NCBI GenBank assembly: GCA_016713885.1
Contig: JADJOF010000003.1
Span: 434,001-498,000 of the forward strand
Direction: 5' to 3'
Source: Bdellovibrionales bacterium
Lineage (GTDB): Bacteria > Bdellovibrionota > Bdellovibrionia > Bdellovibrionales > JAMPXM01
DNA length: 64,000 nt
Each line of letters starts with the position of its first letter. Within the stretch, counting starts at the first letter, position 1. Position numbers and translations under genes: made by a program. Shown here in pieces: positions 18,348 through 27,452 of the stretch. The notes below the pieces were generated by a model. That model had not been told where the DNA came from. It made no database searches and saw nothing but the letters and a program-made list of their open reading frames with translations.

Positions 18348-19438
18348 AGTAAAAACCCTCCAGTGTATTCGAATCGAAGGCCATAGACGGAGCCATTGGT
18401 CATAGACTCTGAAATTCCAAGCGGACGACCGCTCGCGCCGCGGTAGGTCTGTGCGCCGATAGAAATCACTCCGCCGTCAAACACTTCGCGGCCAATTCTA
18501 AGCGACGAGTAGTGGTCTTTCGTGAGCTCTGTGGAGCCAAAGTATTGGAGATGCTCGGCGTCGATCAGCCACTGTTCAAACTTATATCGAAACGGAATGT
18601 AGAGCAGACCTTCCACTCTTGTCGATGTGTCGACAAGAGTTATCTGCGGCCCGACCGTCACTGTTTCAAGAAACCAATCGGTTCCAAATGTGAGAAAACG
18701 CCCACTCAACGAGCTTGTTCCGACCTCGAATTTTGCAACAAAGTCTTCAAAAGCGTAGTTCGCAAGTAAGCCAGTGTCGGTCCGCTCCTCATTGTGGCGA
18801 GCGAGAATCGTCCAGTCGAGGCCACCTGATTTGATTAGGACGCGCATTCCGATATCGCGCAGATCGCTGCGGTCGATGTTTGAGAATGGGTGCGGCATCA
18901 ATGTCGGGCTACGGCCAAAGACGCGAACGACTTCAAACTCACCAAGTTCGTTTGAGTAGGTGAGTTTGGCGGCATCGGGGTGGGTGAGTTGATCGACGAG
19001 AGGCTCGAGGAAGAGTCGGTTGGCGCGGCGTCCGGTGAAGAAATCGAGAGAAGGGAGTGTCCAGCTTTGCGACCAGCGGACGGGCTGTCGGCCAAGTCTG
19101 AGCGCCCATGCTGATCCGTCAGTTCGAATCTCACTGTCCCAGAAAAGTTCAGAGAGCTCAGCAGCGTTCTTGGTCCCGCGATTCTCTTGGCTTGATTTTG
19201 AGTCTTCATCGAGTTCTTTGGATACAAAACCGTCGGCTCGGAACCCCATCTGCTGATAGCGTAGGTCGAGACTGGATCGAAGGTAAAACGTCCTTGCGAT
19301 GGCTTGCTGTTCGCTCTGCCAGAGATCAAGACGAGGTGTGTAGCTGAAGTTACCGGTGGCGGCCTCATTGGCACTCGCCAAGCTTGAAAAGCTGACTGTG
19401 ATCAAAATCAATGAGAGCCATCGGCCGTTCAAGTTCAT
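18344..19438 (-). CDS. predicted outer-membrane beta-barrel (porin-like)
   Basis: 364 residues with signal peptide MNLNGRWLSLILITVSFSSL. Repeating amphipathic strands of about ten residues fill the mature protein (WALRLGRQPVRWSQSWTLP, LDWTILARHNEERTDTG, AKFEVGTSSLSGRF), and the last strand ends in aromatic/hydrophobic residues (YGLRFEYTGGFLL), as for BAM substrates. It overlaps both the LolA-like gene upstream and the DUF3419 gene downstream by 4 bp. Within that operon it may be the outer-membrane end of a lipid or lipoprotein export route. Confidence 0.72.
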   Translation of the reverse strand: MNLNGRWLSLILITVSFSSLASANEAATGNFSYTPRLDLWQSEQQAIARTFYLRSSLDLRYQQMGFRADGFVSKELDEDSKSSQENRGTKNAAELSELFWDSEIRTDGSAWALRLGRQPVRWSQSWTLPSLDFFTGRRANRLFLEPLVDQLTHPDAAKLTYSNELGEFEVVRVFGRSPTLMPHPFSNIDRSDLRDIGMRVLIKSGGLDWTILARHNEERTDTGLLANYAFEDFVAKFEVGTSSLSGRFLTFGTDWFLETVTVGPQITLVDTSTRVEGLLYIPFRYKFEQWLIDAEHLQYFGSTELTKDHYSSLRIGREVFDGGVISIGAQTYRGASGRPLGISESMTNGSVYGLRFEYTGGFLL

Positions 19439-20148
19439 CGCGCCTTCTCAAGGTAAGATACAGAAAAGAGCGAATCGGAGAGCTCTTTAGCTTCCATTGA
19501 AAGCACTCGAATAGAAGACCTCTTTCCGCCGGTGTCCTCGATACGTAAAACCGACGGTCTCTCGGCTCCGGCAAGAGTTTTATATTCCTCGTACCAAGCT
19601 CGTTTGAGAACTGTCTTTCCATCAAGGCCTAAAAATTCGGCGCGAATGGGACGTTGAGTTTTGAGTTCAATCCACAGTCGAATTTTTGAATAAGTGAGTC
19701 CTGGTTTATTTCCGTCGAGAAAGAGAGTGGCCTCGTCGACATTTTGTTTTTCAATCGTCGGCGTGTAGTCACCGGCCCAACGAGTGCGAGCAATGTCGCC
19801 ATTGGCGACTTCACCAGCGAGTTTTTGAGCAAGCGAAAGGCGCATTGAGCGCTTGAGGTTTGGAATGTACGCGTAGAAGTCGCGCTCAAGCATGAGCATA
19901 TTGCGTCCGATGTCGCGTGATGGCTTTTTAACAACCACGAGAGTTTTCTCTGAGCCTTTGAGCAAGACTTCAAACTCCTGGTCGCTGGTTGTTGTCACGA
20001 CCTGGATCTGCATCCGGTAGTTCTTCGCAGGATTGCGAACGGCGTCAGCGGCCCGGAGGAGTTCCTCTGCCGAGGCCGATATCGTGGCGTGTGCCGAGGA
20101 AGAAAAAACGATGCAATAGGCTGTAAGCAGAGTAAGGAGTTTTTCCAT
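19435..20148 (-). CDS. LolA-like outer-membrane lipoprotein-sorting protein (COG2834 type)
   Basis: 237 residues, signal peptide MEKLLTLLTAYCIVFSSSAHA. The body has the LolA-superfamily strand pattern of an open beta-barrel: YRMQIQVVTTTSDQEFEVLLKG, a block KKPSRDIGRNMLMLERDFYAYIP, IRLWIELKTQRPIRAEFLG and KTVLKRAWYEEYKTLAG. Such proteins accompany FtsX-type ABC transporters and carry hydrophobic cargo across the periplasm. First gene of a three-gene overlapping operon, divergent from the matching ABC ATPase and permease 93 bp away. Confidence 0.82.
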   Translation of the reverse strand: MEKLLTLLTAYCIVFSSSAHATISASAEELLRAADAVRNPAKNYRMQIQVVTTTSDQEFEVLLKGSEKTLVVVKKPSRDIGRNMLMLERDFYAYIPNLKRSMRLSLAQKLAGEVANGDIARTRWAGDYTPTIEKQNVDEATLFLDGNKPGLTYSKIRLWIELKTQRPIRAEFLGLDGKTVLKRAWYEEYKTLAGAERPSVLRIEDTGGKRSSIRVLSMEAKELSDSLFSVSYLEKAR

Positions 20149-20240
20149 GCCGCTACCCTAGCACGAAGCCCGGTATTGAAGAATCGAAGGCTTGTCCATA
20201 GACTCATTTTAGAAAAATCGGACGGAGTGGCGGGCTGCAC

Positions 20241-20927
20241 ATGTCAAATAATTCATTGATTGAAGTTCAAGATGTGGAATATCGCTACGAAACGCGCGAA
20301 AGCGAGGCCGCACCAGCGGTTCTTCGAGGCGTGAGCCTGACTGTGCAAGCCGGAGAAATGGTCTGCCTGATGGGACCCTCTGGTAGCGGCAAGACGACGC
20401 TTTTAAACCTGATGGGGCTGCTTGAGAAACCTCAAGTCGGTGACATTCGATTCATCGGCCAGTCGGTTAAAGGACTAAGTGAATCGGCGCTGGAGACGCA
20501 TCGTCTGCGTGATCTTGGCTTTATTTTTCAAGCCTTCTTTCTTATTCCAACGCTATCTGTCCTCGACAATACGACATACTTTCTCGGGCCATTGGGAATG
20601 GGCGCGCGTGAGGCAAAAGAGCGAGCGACTGAAGTTTTGGAAAAGGTAGGGCTTCAGGATCATCTTTCAAAGTACCCACGGGAGCTTTCTGGGGGCCAAC
20701 GGCAGAGGGTGGCGGTGGCCAGAGCTGTTGCCAAAAAACCGAAGGTGATTTTGGCCGACGAACCAACGGCCAATCTTGATCGCGCAACGGCTGAGAAAAT
20801 CGTTTCGGTGTTTCAAGAACTTCGCGACAACGAGGGAACATCCTTTGTGTTCTCAACCCACGATCAAGATCTTTTAGGCTATGCACAGTCGGTCTATCGC
20901 CTGCAGGATGGAAAGGTTGTTCGATGA
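20241..20927 (+). CDS. ABC transporter ATP-binding protein (LolD/MacB type)
   Basis: 228 residues. Walker A GPSGSGKT at 45-52, Q-loop region LGFIFQAFFL, signature LSGGQRQRVAVARA near 149, Walker B VILADEPT near 168 and the switch His in STHD. Length and sequence match the LolD/MacB/FtsE group that energises mechanotransmission permeases rather than import systems. The stop overlaps the permease ATG (20924). Divergent from the LolA-like operon, sharing one short control region. Confidence 0.92.
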   Translation: MSNNSLIEVQDVEYRYETRESEAAPAVLRGVSLTVQAGEMVCLMGPSGSGKTTLLNLMGLLEKPQVGDIRFIGQSVKGLSESALETHRLRDLGFIFQAFFLIPTLSVLDNTTYFLGPLGMGAREAKERATEVLEKVGLQDHLSKYPRELSGGQRQRVAVARAVAKKPKVILADEPTANLDRATAEKIVSVFQELRDNEGTSFVFSTHDQDLLGYAQSVYRLQDGKVVR

Positions 20928-22138
20928 TATACCTTGCGTGGAGAAATCTTTTCAGGAATAGCCGCCGAACATTGGCGAGTGTTCTGACGGTTGCTTTTGG
21001 TGCCTCAGGCCTTTTGATCTTTCAGGGATTTAATGAAGGCATCATGAATCAGTACCGGGACAATACGATTCGCGTTCGCTATGGCAACGGCCAAGTTTTT
21101 CCGAAAGGGTATCGCGAGAAGAAACTGGAAGAGCCGTGGCGCGCTTGGCTTGAGAACCCCGAGATGGTTGAAAAAGAGCTCTTGGCGATCCCACACGTCG
21201 AAAAGGTTTTCCCTCGGGTTACATTTTTTGCGTTTCTCACCAAAGGTGGTGTGAACCTCGCTGGGCGAGGGGAAGGTGTTCGTTCAGAAGACGAGGCGCA
21301 GTTTTTTTCGGCCATGAACTTTGTCGAGGGAGCTGATCTTGGTGTTAAAGGGGATGCGAAGGCCGGAGTGATTCTCGGCAAAGGTCTTGCCGACTCGCTT
21401 GGAATTCATCCCGGTGAGAATCTTACGATTTTGGCGCAAACGGTGAATGGTCAGCTCAATGGCCTTGAGCTCACGGTGACTGGGATTTTCCACACCGGAG
21501 CCAAAGAGTTTGATGATAGCTACTTCCGAATTGAGCTTGAAACCGCACAGGCGCTTCTCGATACGAAGCGCGTTGAGCTCTTTAGTCTTGCGACCGATTC
21601 GATCGAGGCGTGGCCATCGGTTGAAGAGGCGATTCGTTCCGCGATGCCTTCAGTCGAGGCGATTCCTTTTGATGAGCTCGACAAGGTTTACTATAAAAAT
21701 GCGGTCGCCTTTCTGGATTCGCAGTTTTCAGTCGTTCGTCTCATTATGCTTTTGATCGTGGCGCTCGGCATTTTTAATACGGTCGCTTCTGGTCTGCTTG
21801 AGCGATTGGGTGAGGTTGGAGCGCTCAGAGCCAATGGTGAGTCGCGCATCCGGGTCTTTCAGGTGCTCTCGACCGAGAGCGCTCTTTTGGGTCTTCTGGG
21901 CGGAGTTGCGGGCGTTTTGTTTGCCGTCATTCTTGATCGAACGCTTTTATCGAAGGGGATTGCGATGCCGCCTGGGCCAGGAATCACCAGACAGTTCCTG
22001 ATCTTTCTTGAGATTCAACCCCGACATTTTGCCCAGGCCTTGATACTGCCTGCTGTAACAACCCTGATCGCCAGTCTATGGCCAATTCGGCGGCTTATGA
22101 AGGCCTCGATTCCGTCGCTGCTGCGCCAGAACCTCTAA
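20924..22138 (+). CDS. ABC transporter permease, FtsX/MacB-PCD type (LolC/E-like)
   Basis: 404 residues: N-terminal membrane helix (LASVLTVAFGASGLLIFQGF), a large periplasmic MacB-PCD domain (about residues 45-255, with ILGKGLADSLGI), then three helices (VVRLIMLLIVALGIFNTVAS, ALLGLLGGVAGVLFAVIL, ALILPAVTTLIASLWPI). The loop LLERLGEVGALRANGESR carries the coupling helix typical of FtsX domains. With the upstream ATPase it forms a transporter that most likely extracts lipids or lipoproteins for the divergently encoded LolA-like carrier. Confidence 0.9.
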   Translation: MIYLAWRNLFRNSRRTLASVLTVAFGASGLLIFQGFNEGIMNQYRDNTIRVRYGNGQVFPKGYREKKLEEPWRAWLENPEMVEKELLAIPHVEKVFPRVTFFAFLTKGGVNLAGRGEGVRSEDEAQFFSAMNFVEGADLGVKGDAKAGVILGKGLADSLGIHPGENLTILAQTVNGQLNGLELTVTGIFHTGAKEFDDSYFRIELETAQALLDTKRVELFSLATDSIEAWPSVEEAIRSAMPSVEAIPFDELDKVYYKNAVAFLDSQFSVVRLIMLLIVALGIFNTVASGLLERLGEVGALRANGESRIRVFQVLSTESALLGLLGGVAGVLFAVILDRTLLSKGIAMPPGPGITRQFLIFLEIQPRHFAQALILPAVTTLIASLWPIRRLMKASIPSLLRQNL

Positions 22139-22219
22139 AAAGCTCGACGGAGGTCGAGAAGTTTACCTCCACTTCGCTTTCGGCCGATAATGGGAGAGGC
22201 ATTATTGCGTTGAGGGTGG

Positions 22220-23632
22220 ATGGGAGCACGTCAGAAAAGCGTACCTATTCTTATTTTGGTTTCACTGTTTTTCCAAGTAGGCAGCGGTGTGCCGTCTATT
22301 GCCTCTGCCGAGGCCAATGACGCCGGCCTCAGTGATAAGGCCGTTGAGGCGACTGTTAAGCAGCTTGAAGCCAATCCATGCGCAAGCACACCGCCTCAAG
22401 CCAAGAAACAAGAAAAGAAGTTAACAAATGCTCCTCCAATTGAAGCGGTGCCTGGAGGCATCTGCTCCGGCTCCGATATTGAAGCGGGGACATTTGATGC
22501 GATTGCCGGGGCCATTGCTCCGATTGCGAAGTCGCTTGGCGACTACGAGAAGATGACAGATGCGCAGCAACGACTGATTCGGCTTCTAGAGCGAAGGCAA
22601 AAGCACGATGTTGACGGGCAGCTCCGCTTGCTTCGCACGAGACTCGCGACAGCCCAGATGCGAAAGGCGCAGCAGATTGCAACCGAGGCCATGAGAAAGT
22701 TTATTGAGGCTCCATCAATTGAGATTTTGCGCGATGGTGATATTCAGAGCTGGCTTTCGACGAGATTCGCCGTTGGGCACCAAGAGTCCAATTTGCTTGA
22801 AGTCGGTCAGAAGAACCCGCCGCAACCACCAGACATCGAGACTCTGCTGAATCGTTCTGCCGAAGAAGGTGGACTTGGCCTAAGCAAAGACAAGGCGACG
22901 CAGCTAACTAAGGCGGAGCTTCAAATACTTGCCGAGTTCTTTAAGCCGCGATTTAAAAGTGTGGTGAAGCGAGATGACGTTTTGCGATTCTCGCTCTACA
23001 CGGTAGAAATTCGTCATGCTGAATCGAAGATGAGAAGCCTTATGCAATATCAGACTCTTCTGCAAACTCGACCAGACAGTCGAGAACGAGGTGAGCAGTT
23101 GATTAAGTCTCTTCATCATCGTTACGGCGAGTGGGGCGCTGAAGAGAGAAAAAAAATCGACTGTGGTCATGATCTTTTTGAGCAGGCCGCCCTGAACTAT
23201 TACACGGGTGAAGGTTACCGTACGATCAACTCGACACTCAGGAACGGTTCCAAAAAAGTGGACGGCGCGGATAAAGTGGAAATAGAGGACGTTAAGAGTG
23301 GAGTTGTTCCGATATTGAACAATGGTCTTGAGCGATTGCGAATCTATAAAGGAAAAGTTGTGCGAGGAGCCAGCCTGCCTCAAGAAGAAGTGAAGAAACA
23401 TGTTGTCGGTGCGGTCGTGACATATCCCGCCTACACCAGCTCATCGATCTCGAACGCCTTTGGCGGTACGCATCGATTTATTATTCACTCAAAGACGGGG
23501 CGCTATGTCGATCCATTCTCTGCTTCTCGTGGCGAACGCGAAGTTCTTTTTAAGGCTGGAGCAAAGTTTAAAGTGTTGTCAGTGTCAAAGAAAGGCGACT
23601 CAACGGTCATTGTGCTTGATGAAGTGGGGTAA
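22220..23632 (+). CDS. predicted secreted mono-ADP-ribosyltransferase (R-S-E class)
   Basis: 470 residues with signal peptide (PILILVSLFFQVGSGV, cleavage near ASA-EA). An N-terminal region of about 300 residues is helical and unknown. The C-terminal region carries the hallmarks of an ADP-ribosyltransferase exotoxin domain: TGEGYRTINSTLRNG, the NAD-binding Arg at about 382 in VVRG, the STS-type motif YTSSSIS at about 405-411, and the ExE motif GEREVLF with Glu at about 439 and 441, then KAGAKFKVLSV. ExE versions usually modify arginine. The target is unknown. No immunity gene is evident next door. The ATG at 22220 has GAGGG close upstream. Confidence 0.8.
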   Translation: MGARQKSVPILILVSLFFQVGSGVPSIASAEANDAGLSDKAVEATVKQLEANPCASTPPQAKKQEKKLTNAPPIEAVPGGICSGSDIEAGTFDAIAGAIAPIAKSLGDYEKMTDAQQRLIRLLERRQKHDVDGQLRLLRTRLATAQMRKAQQIATEAMRKFIEAPSIEILRDGDIQSWLSTRFAVGHQESNLLEVGQKNPPQPPDIETLLNRSAEEGGLGLSKDKATQLTKAELQILAEFFKPRFKSVVKRDDVLRFSLYTVEIRHAESKMRSLMQYQTLLQTRPDSRERGEQLIKSLHHRYGEWGAEERKKIDCGHDLFEQAALNYYTGEGYRTINSTLRNGSKKVDGADKVEIEDVKSGVVPILNNGLERLRIYKGKVVRGASLPQEEVKKHVVGAVVTYPAYTSSSISNAFGGTHRFIIHSKTGRYVDPFSASRGEREVLFKAGAKFKVLSVSKKGDSTVIVLDEVG

Positions 23633-23648
23633 TGTTTGCGCGTAAGCG

Positions 23649-24323
23649 CTAGTCGAGCCAAATGTCGCTAGAATCGTAAACGAGAGTTCCGAGATGTTCT
23701 TTGAATGCCGAGCGAACGGCGACGTCAGCGACCAGCGTCGCTTCGACCGGTCGGATCTGGGATCTTAGCGCTTTTGGAACAAGTGGTAGCGCGAGATCCA
23801 GAATGCGCGTGCCCATGCTCTCGCCAAGGCGTGGCTTCTTACGCTGACCTTTCAGTGCGGCAGGTCGAAGGATTCTGATCTTCTTAAAGCCGAGAATCCC
23901 GATGTCCTTTTCAAGTTCGCCTTTCATCTGCAAATAAAAGAAAGGTGATTCGGCGTCGGCGCCGACGGATGAAATTAAAACGTAGGAATGAACGCCATTT
24001 TCTTTGGCTATTCGAGCAATGTCCCATTGGTACTGGTAGTCGACTTTGTATTGCTCTTCTTTGGAACCGGCCTGACTGCGCGTCGTGCCAAGAGCGGAGA
24101 ATAAGACATCACCTTTGATTAGACTCTTCCAGCTCTCGATTTTATCAAAGTCCTCGACGTGCTCTTCGAGTTTCTCAAGACCTGGAAGGCGGCGTTGTTC
24201 TGTTGGGCGGCGAACGAAGCTGATCACCTTTTCGATATCCGCTCGTGCGAGAAGGGATTTGATGATTTCGCCGCCGACAAGACCAGTGGATCCGATGACG
24301 ATTGCGATCACTTTCAACCTCAT
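23649..24323 (-). CDS. NAD(P)-binding oxidoreductase (atypical SDR, HTATIP2-like)
   Basis: 224 residues. The N-terminal glycine motif IGSTGLVGGEIIKSLL marks the atypical SDR dinucleotide fold. LFSALGTTRSQAGSKEE and VLISSVGADAESPFFYLQMKGELE, with the Y-x-x-x-K-like segment, match the HTATIP2/NAD(P)H-binding group. It is the last gene of a minus-strand operon, 31 bp after the acyl-ACP-reductase-like gene, and probably reduces or oxidises a lipid intermediate there. Substrate unknown. Confidence 0.82.
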   Translation of the reverse strand: MRLKVIAIVIGSTGLVGGEIIKSLLARADIEKVISFVRRPTEQRRLPGLEKLEEHVEDFDKIESWKSLIKGDVLFSALGTTRSQAGSKEEQYKVDYQYQWDIARIAKENGVHSYVLISSVGADAESPFFYLQMKGELEKDIGILGFKKIRILRPAALKGQRKKPRLGESMGTRILDLALPLVPKALRSQIRPVEATLVADVAVRSAFKEHLGTLVYDSSDIWLD

Positions 24324-24354
24324 ACTGTGGAAACGAGGAAACTCCGTGAGGAAT

Positions 24355-26474
24355 CTACGACGAGAGTCCGCGGGCGCGGATGGCGAGCTCCCGCGTGAGT
24401 TTTATCTCGCAATCCGAGATAAAACCAGAGGGACCTCGAGTAGCCGCGAGGCGAACTCCATGCTCAAGACTGAGTTTATAGATCTTCTTTACTTTTTGCC
24501 AGTCGAGATCGCGGCCCAGCGTGAAGGGCTCATACATTCCTTCCATGGCGAGGACGGCCGTTTCGCCGAGGCAGGCATAGACGACATTGTCCGGGAGTCC
24601 AATGTCGCAATTGAGCTGTCGGTTGGCTCCGGGGAGCACGACTTCTCCTGATTCGATAAATAGAACATCGGGTCGTTTGATCGCGTCCTCAAGCGAGAAA
24701 TCGAGAGGGCGTGAGCAGTCGCATACAACACATCCTGGTTTTAAGAGCTCAACATCGATGATTTTTTGATCAAAGGCGCTGGTCGCCGTGACGAGAACAT
24801 CGGTGATACTGGCGAAGTCATCGGCGCGAGTGGAGAGTCGAAGTTCGACGCCCGGTGAAAGAAGACGAAGTTCATAGGCGAGGTCTTCGAGACGATCCAT
24901 TTTGGGAGCGACCAGACATACGCGGTCGAATGCCATCGCCAGAAGTTTGGCTGAGACTTTGCCAATTGAGCCCGTTGCGCCGATCACGGTCGCAGTGCCC
25001 CGGACGCGACCGGTGTCGCTATTGACCTTAAGAAGATCCATTTTTTGAACGGTGTCGCGGAGGGCCCAGAGCGTGGCGCTGGCGGAAAGAGAGTTTCCGG
25101 TCGTGACAGGGATCGGGCTCATGCGGTTGATGGTGGCGCCAGCATCGCCCACGATTTTTGTGTAGGCGCCGAGGCCAATCAGTTTCGCGCCCTCTTCGGC
25201 TGCGTGATAGCAGAGTTTCTCGATTTTGCGATAGGTGACTTCGGCCGGCTCCTCTTTCATCACCCGTGGTGTTGCGCATAGGGCGTAGATGATGCCGCTC
25301 ACCTCTTGCCCGGTCTTTTCGCTGATGATGCCCGAAGCATGGCCATACACAAAGCCAGGGAGCTTTGCGGTGCTGCGCTCGAGGGTTGGCTGCAGCGACT
25401 GGGGAAGTTTTCGCGCAAGTCTTAGGCCAGGTGCGCGCGTGAGATCGCGGAAGCTGAGCGAGTGAACGACGAAGGCGAAATCAGGGGCTTTCTCTCGCGG
25501 TCGCGTTGCGCGTCGCGCCAGTCGAGTTTGCACCGATGGTCGCGCCATCAGGACGTAGCGACGAGTCTCTTGCGCGACCGATGTTTCGCTTGCGAGAATT
25601 TCCTGCCATTCCTCAAGCGAGAGGGCTGCGGTCTTTCCCTTCAGTAGCCGCAAGCAGGCATCAATTGCGGGGAAAGAGAGGTGGCTGTCCCAGTCTGAAA
25701 AACGCTTAGGCAGAATACTGTGAACAGTTTTTGCGCCAAGGCGTATGAGCTCTTGCTGCATTCGCGGATCGCTTGTGGTGGCGAGAATTTCGCGCCCCTC
25801 GAGAAGATCGGTGCCGCGCGCAAAGAGTGTAATCAGTGCCGGATCGCCCCAGATGTAGCGAAACCTTTCGATCTGTCGCTTGAAGCGAAGCTGGTGTTCA
25901 GGGCTGAGATTTTCGCTTGCGGAGCAAGGCTTCCAAGATCCTGCAGTTGCGCAAAGCCAAGGCCGAGTTTTGTGAGCTCAAGAATTGCGGTCGAGGGCTC
26001 GGCGATTGTCGGAACCTTGAACCCGGCATAGAGATCAGCAAAGCCAATACGGGCCCCGTAGCGCTCGCGTAGAGTGGAGAGTGCCTCCATATGGAGGAGT
26101 CCGATTGGAAAGAAGATTCCGTCCTCGGGAATGATCGTTCCATTTCGTATGAACTCCGTGACCCCGTTGATCTCGGTGAGCTCGCGAAGGCGCTCGCCGT
26201 TGCAGAGCGGAATGCTGACGGGAGTGGACATGATGTCCAGGGCCTGGCGATGGGTGTAGACGCGATCGCGGAAGCGAATTTCGGTGGGCAGGCTTGAGAT
26301 GGCAATGGCGTCAACGGACGAGCGAAAACGTTCGATCATCCGTTTCAGTGCTTCAGTGCAGGACTCAACGCCAATGCGCTGAATCTCAAAATCAACACCG
26401 TCGACGTTAAACCTTCGTACGGAGTTCCAGCGAGATGATCCGAAGCTGAGTTCAGCGATTTTGTATGAAGGCAT
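24355..26474 (-). CDS. long-chain acyl-ACP reductase-like protein with an extra N-terminal domain, one frameshift
   Basis: Reconstructed protein of about 706 residues. Start at the ATG 26474, preceded by GGAGGGG. The C-terminal 340 residues resemble cyanobacterial acyl-ACP reductase (AAR), which makes fatty aldehydes: PGFVYGHASGIISEKTGQEV, IGLGAYTKIVGDAG, TTGNSLSASATLWALR, the NAD(P) motif VIGATGSIGKVSAKLL, and an end with GRDLDWQKVKKIYKL and EHGVRLAATRG. The N-terminal domain of about 230 residues is absent from cyanobacterial AAR and I do not recognise it. The frame breaks at an A4 run (plus-strand 25910-25913); adding one base restores continuity. Confidence 0.72.
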
Positions 26475-27452
26475 CGTAACCCCTCCACATCGTCTGCGCG
26501 TAGTCAGAGAAAGCCGGACACCAGTCGTCACCAAGAGTTTCGATCGTGTGGCTGGTATCGAGTGCCGGGAGTTCAAGAATATATTCCAGCTCTTCTCGCG
26601 GCAGGCGCGACGCGAACTCGGCGAGAGGTTTCACGATGAAAGATGGGATCTGGTCGACAATTTTGACCTGCTGGTTGATGTCGAGATGGCGAAGCGCAGA
26701 CTCGAACAATTCTTTTGCGGTTGGCCCATGACGGCCGGCGAGGTGAAAGCTTTCGTTAAGCCTTCGCTCTGAAAGCTCAACGATGGCGCGCGCCGCTGTG
26801 TCGACGGGAACGAGAGGAATCTTTGCGCTTTGGTGGCCAGGGAGCGGCAGAGCTGTCGGGAATGAACTGAGTAGACGACGGAGGCGCCTGAAGGCGTCGA
26901 TGGCGTGGTAGGGGCCGTCGATGCGTTCAATGGCGCCAGTTTGCGAGTCGCCAACGAGGATGCCAGGTCGTAAAATGAGTTTTGTCGTGGGAAAGTGGCC
27001 GCTCCAGTGGCGCACGAGTTTTTCGCCGTTGGATTTGCTCGATGCATAGTGGTCTGGAAACCGATGGCCGAGCCATAGTGCGGAAGGCAGGACGGGGGTC
27101 TCTTTGTCGGTAAAGGTACGGTCACCGCCACTGTCGAAATATGGACAAAGTGCGGAATTTCAGCTTTCTCGGCGAGCGTGAGAGCGGTGTGTGTGCCGAT
27201 GACGTTGCTTAAGACGGCGTCGTCTTCGGAGACACGCAAGTTATAAAGACCGGCCATGTGTAAAAGGATATCGTACTGGCCTTTGAGGTTTTTTATGTCG
27301 AGCCCGGCATCCCACGCGGTGAGGTCCGCTTCGAGATGATCAACAGCTGTTTTCTTTCTGGTGAGAAAGGTGGCCGAATGTCCGCGTAGCTTGAGTTCGC
27401 GCGCAACGAAACGCCCCAAGAACCCTGTTCCGCCCGTGACCAGGTATCTCAC
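26452..27452 (-). CDS. NAD-dependent epimerase/dehydratase-family protein (extended SDR), one frameshift
   Basis: Reconstructed at about 333 residues. It starts MRYLVTGGTGFLGRFVAREL, the extended-SDR dinucleotide motif, then LLHMAGLYNLRVSEDDA and VHISTVAVT. The frame then breaks; adding one base at the T3 run (plus-strand 27112-27114) continues into the catalytic region HYASSKSNGEKLV (Y-x-x-x-K) and LILRPGILVGDSQTG. The start overlaps the diacylglycerol-kinase-like stop by 4 bp and the end overlaps the reductase start by 23 bp, so all three are coupled. Probably a lipid or 3-keto intermediate reductase. Confidence 0.78.

Noticed and set aside
25712..25735. A second copy of the operator palindrome (contains CTGTGAACAG)
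   Set aside because: It lies inside the AAR-like coding region and lacks the long symmetrical arms; likely chance.
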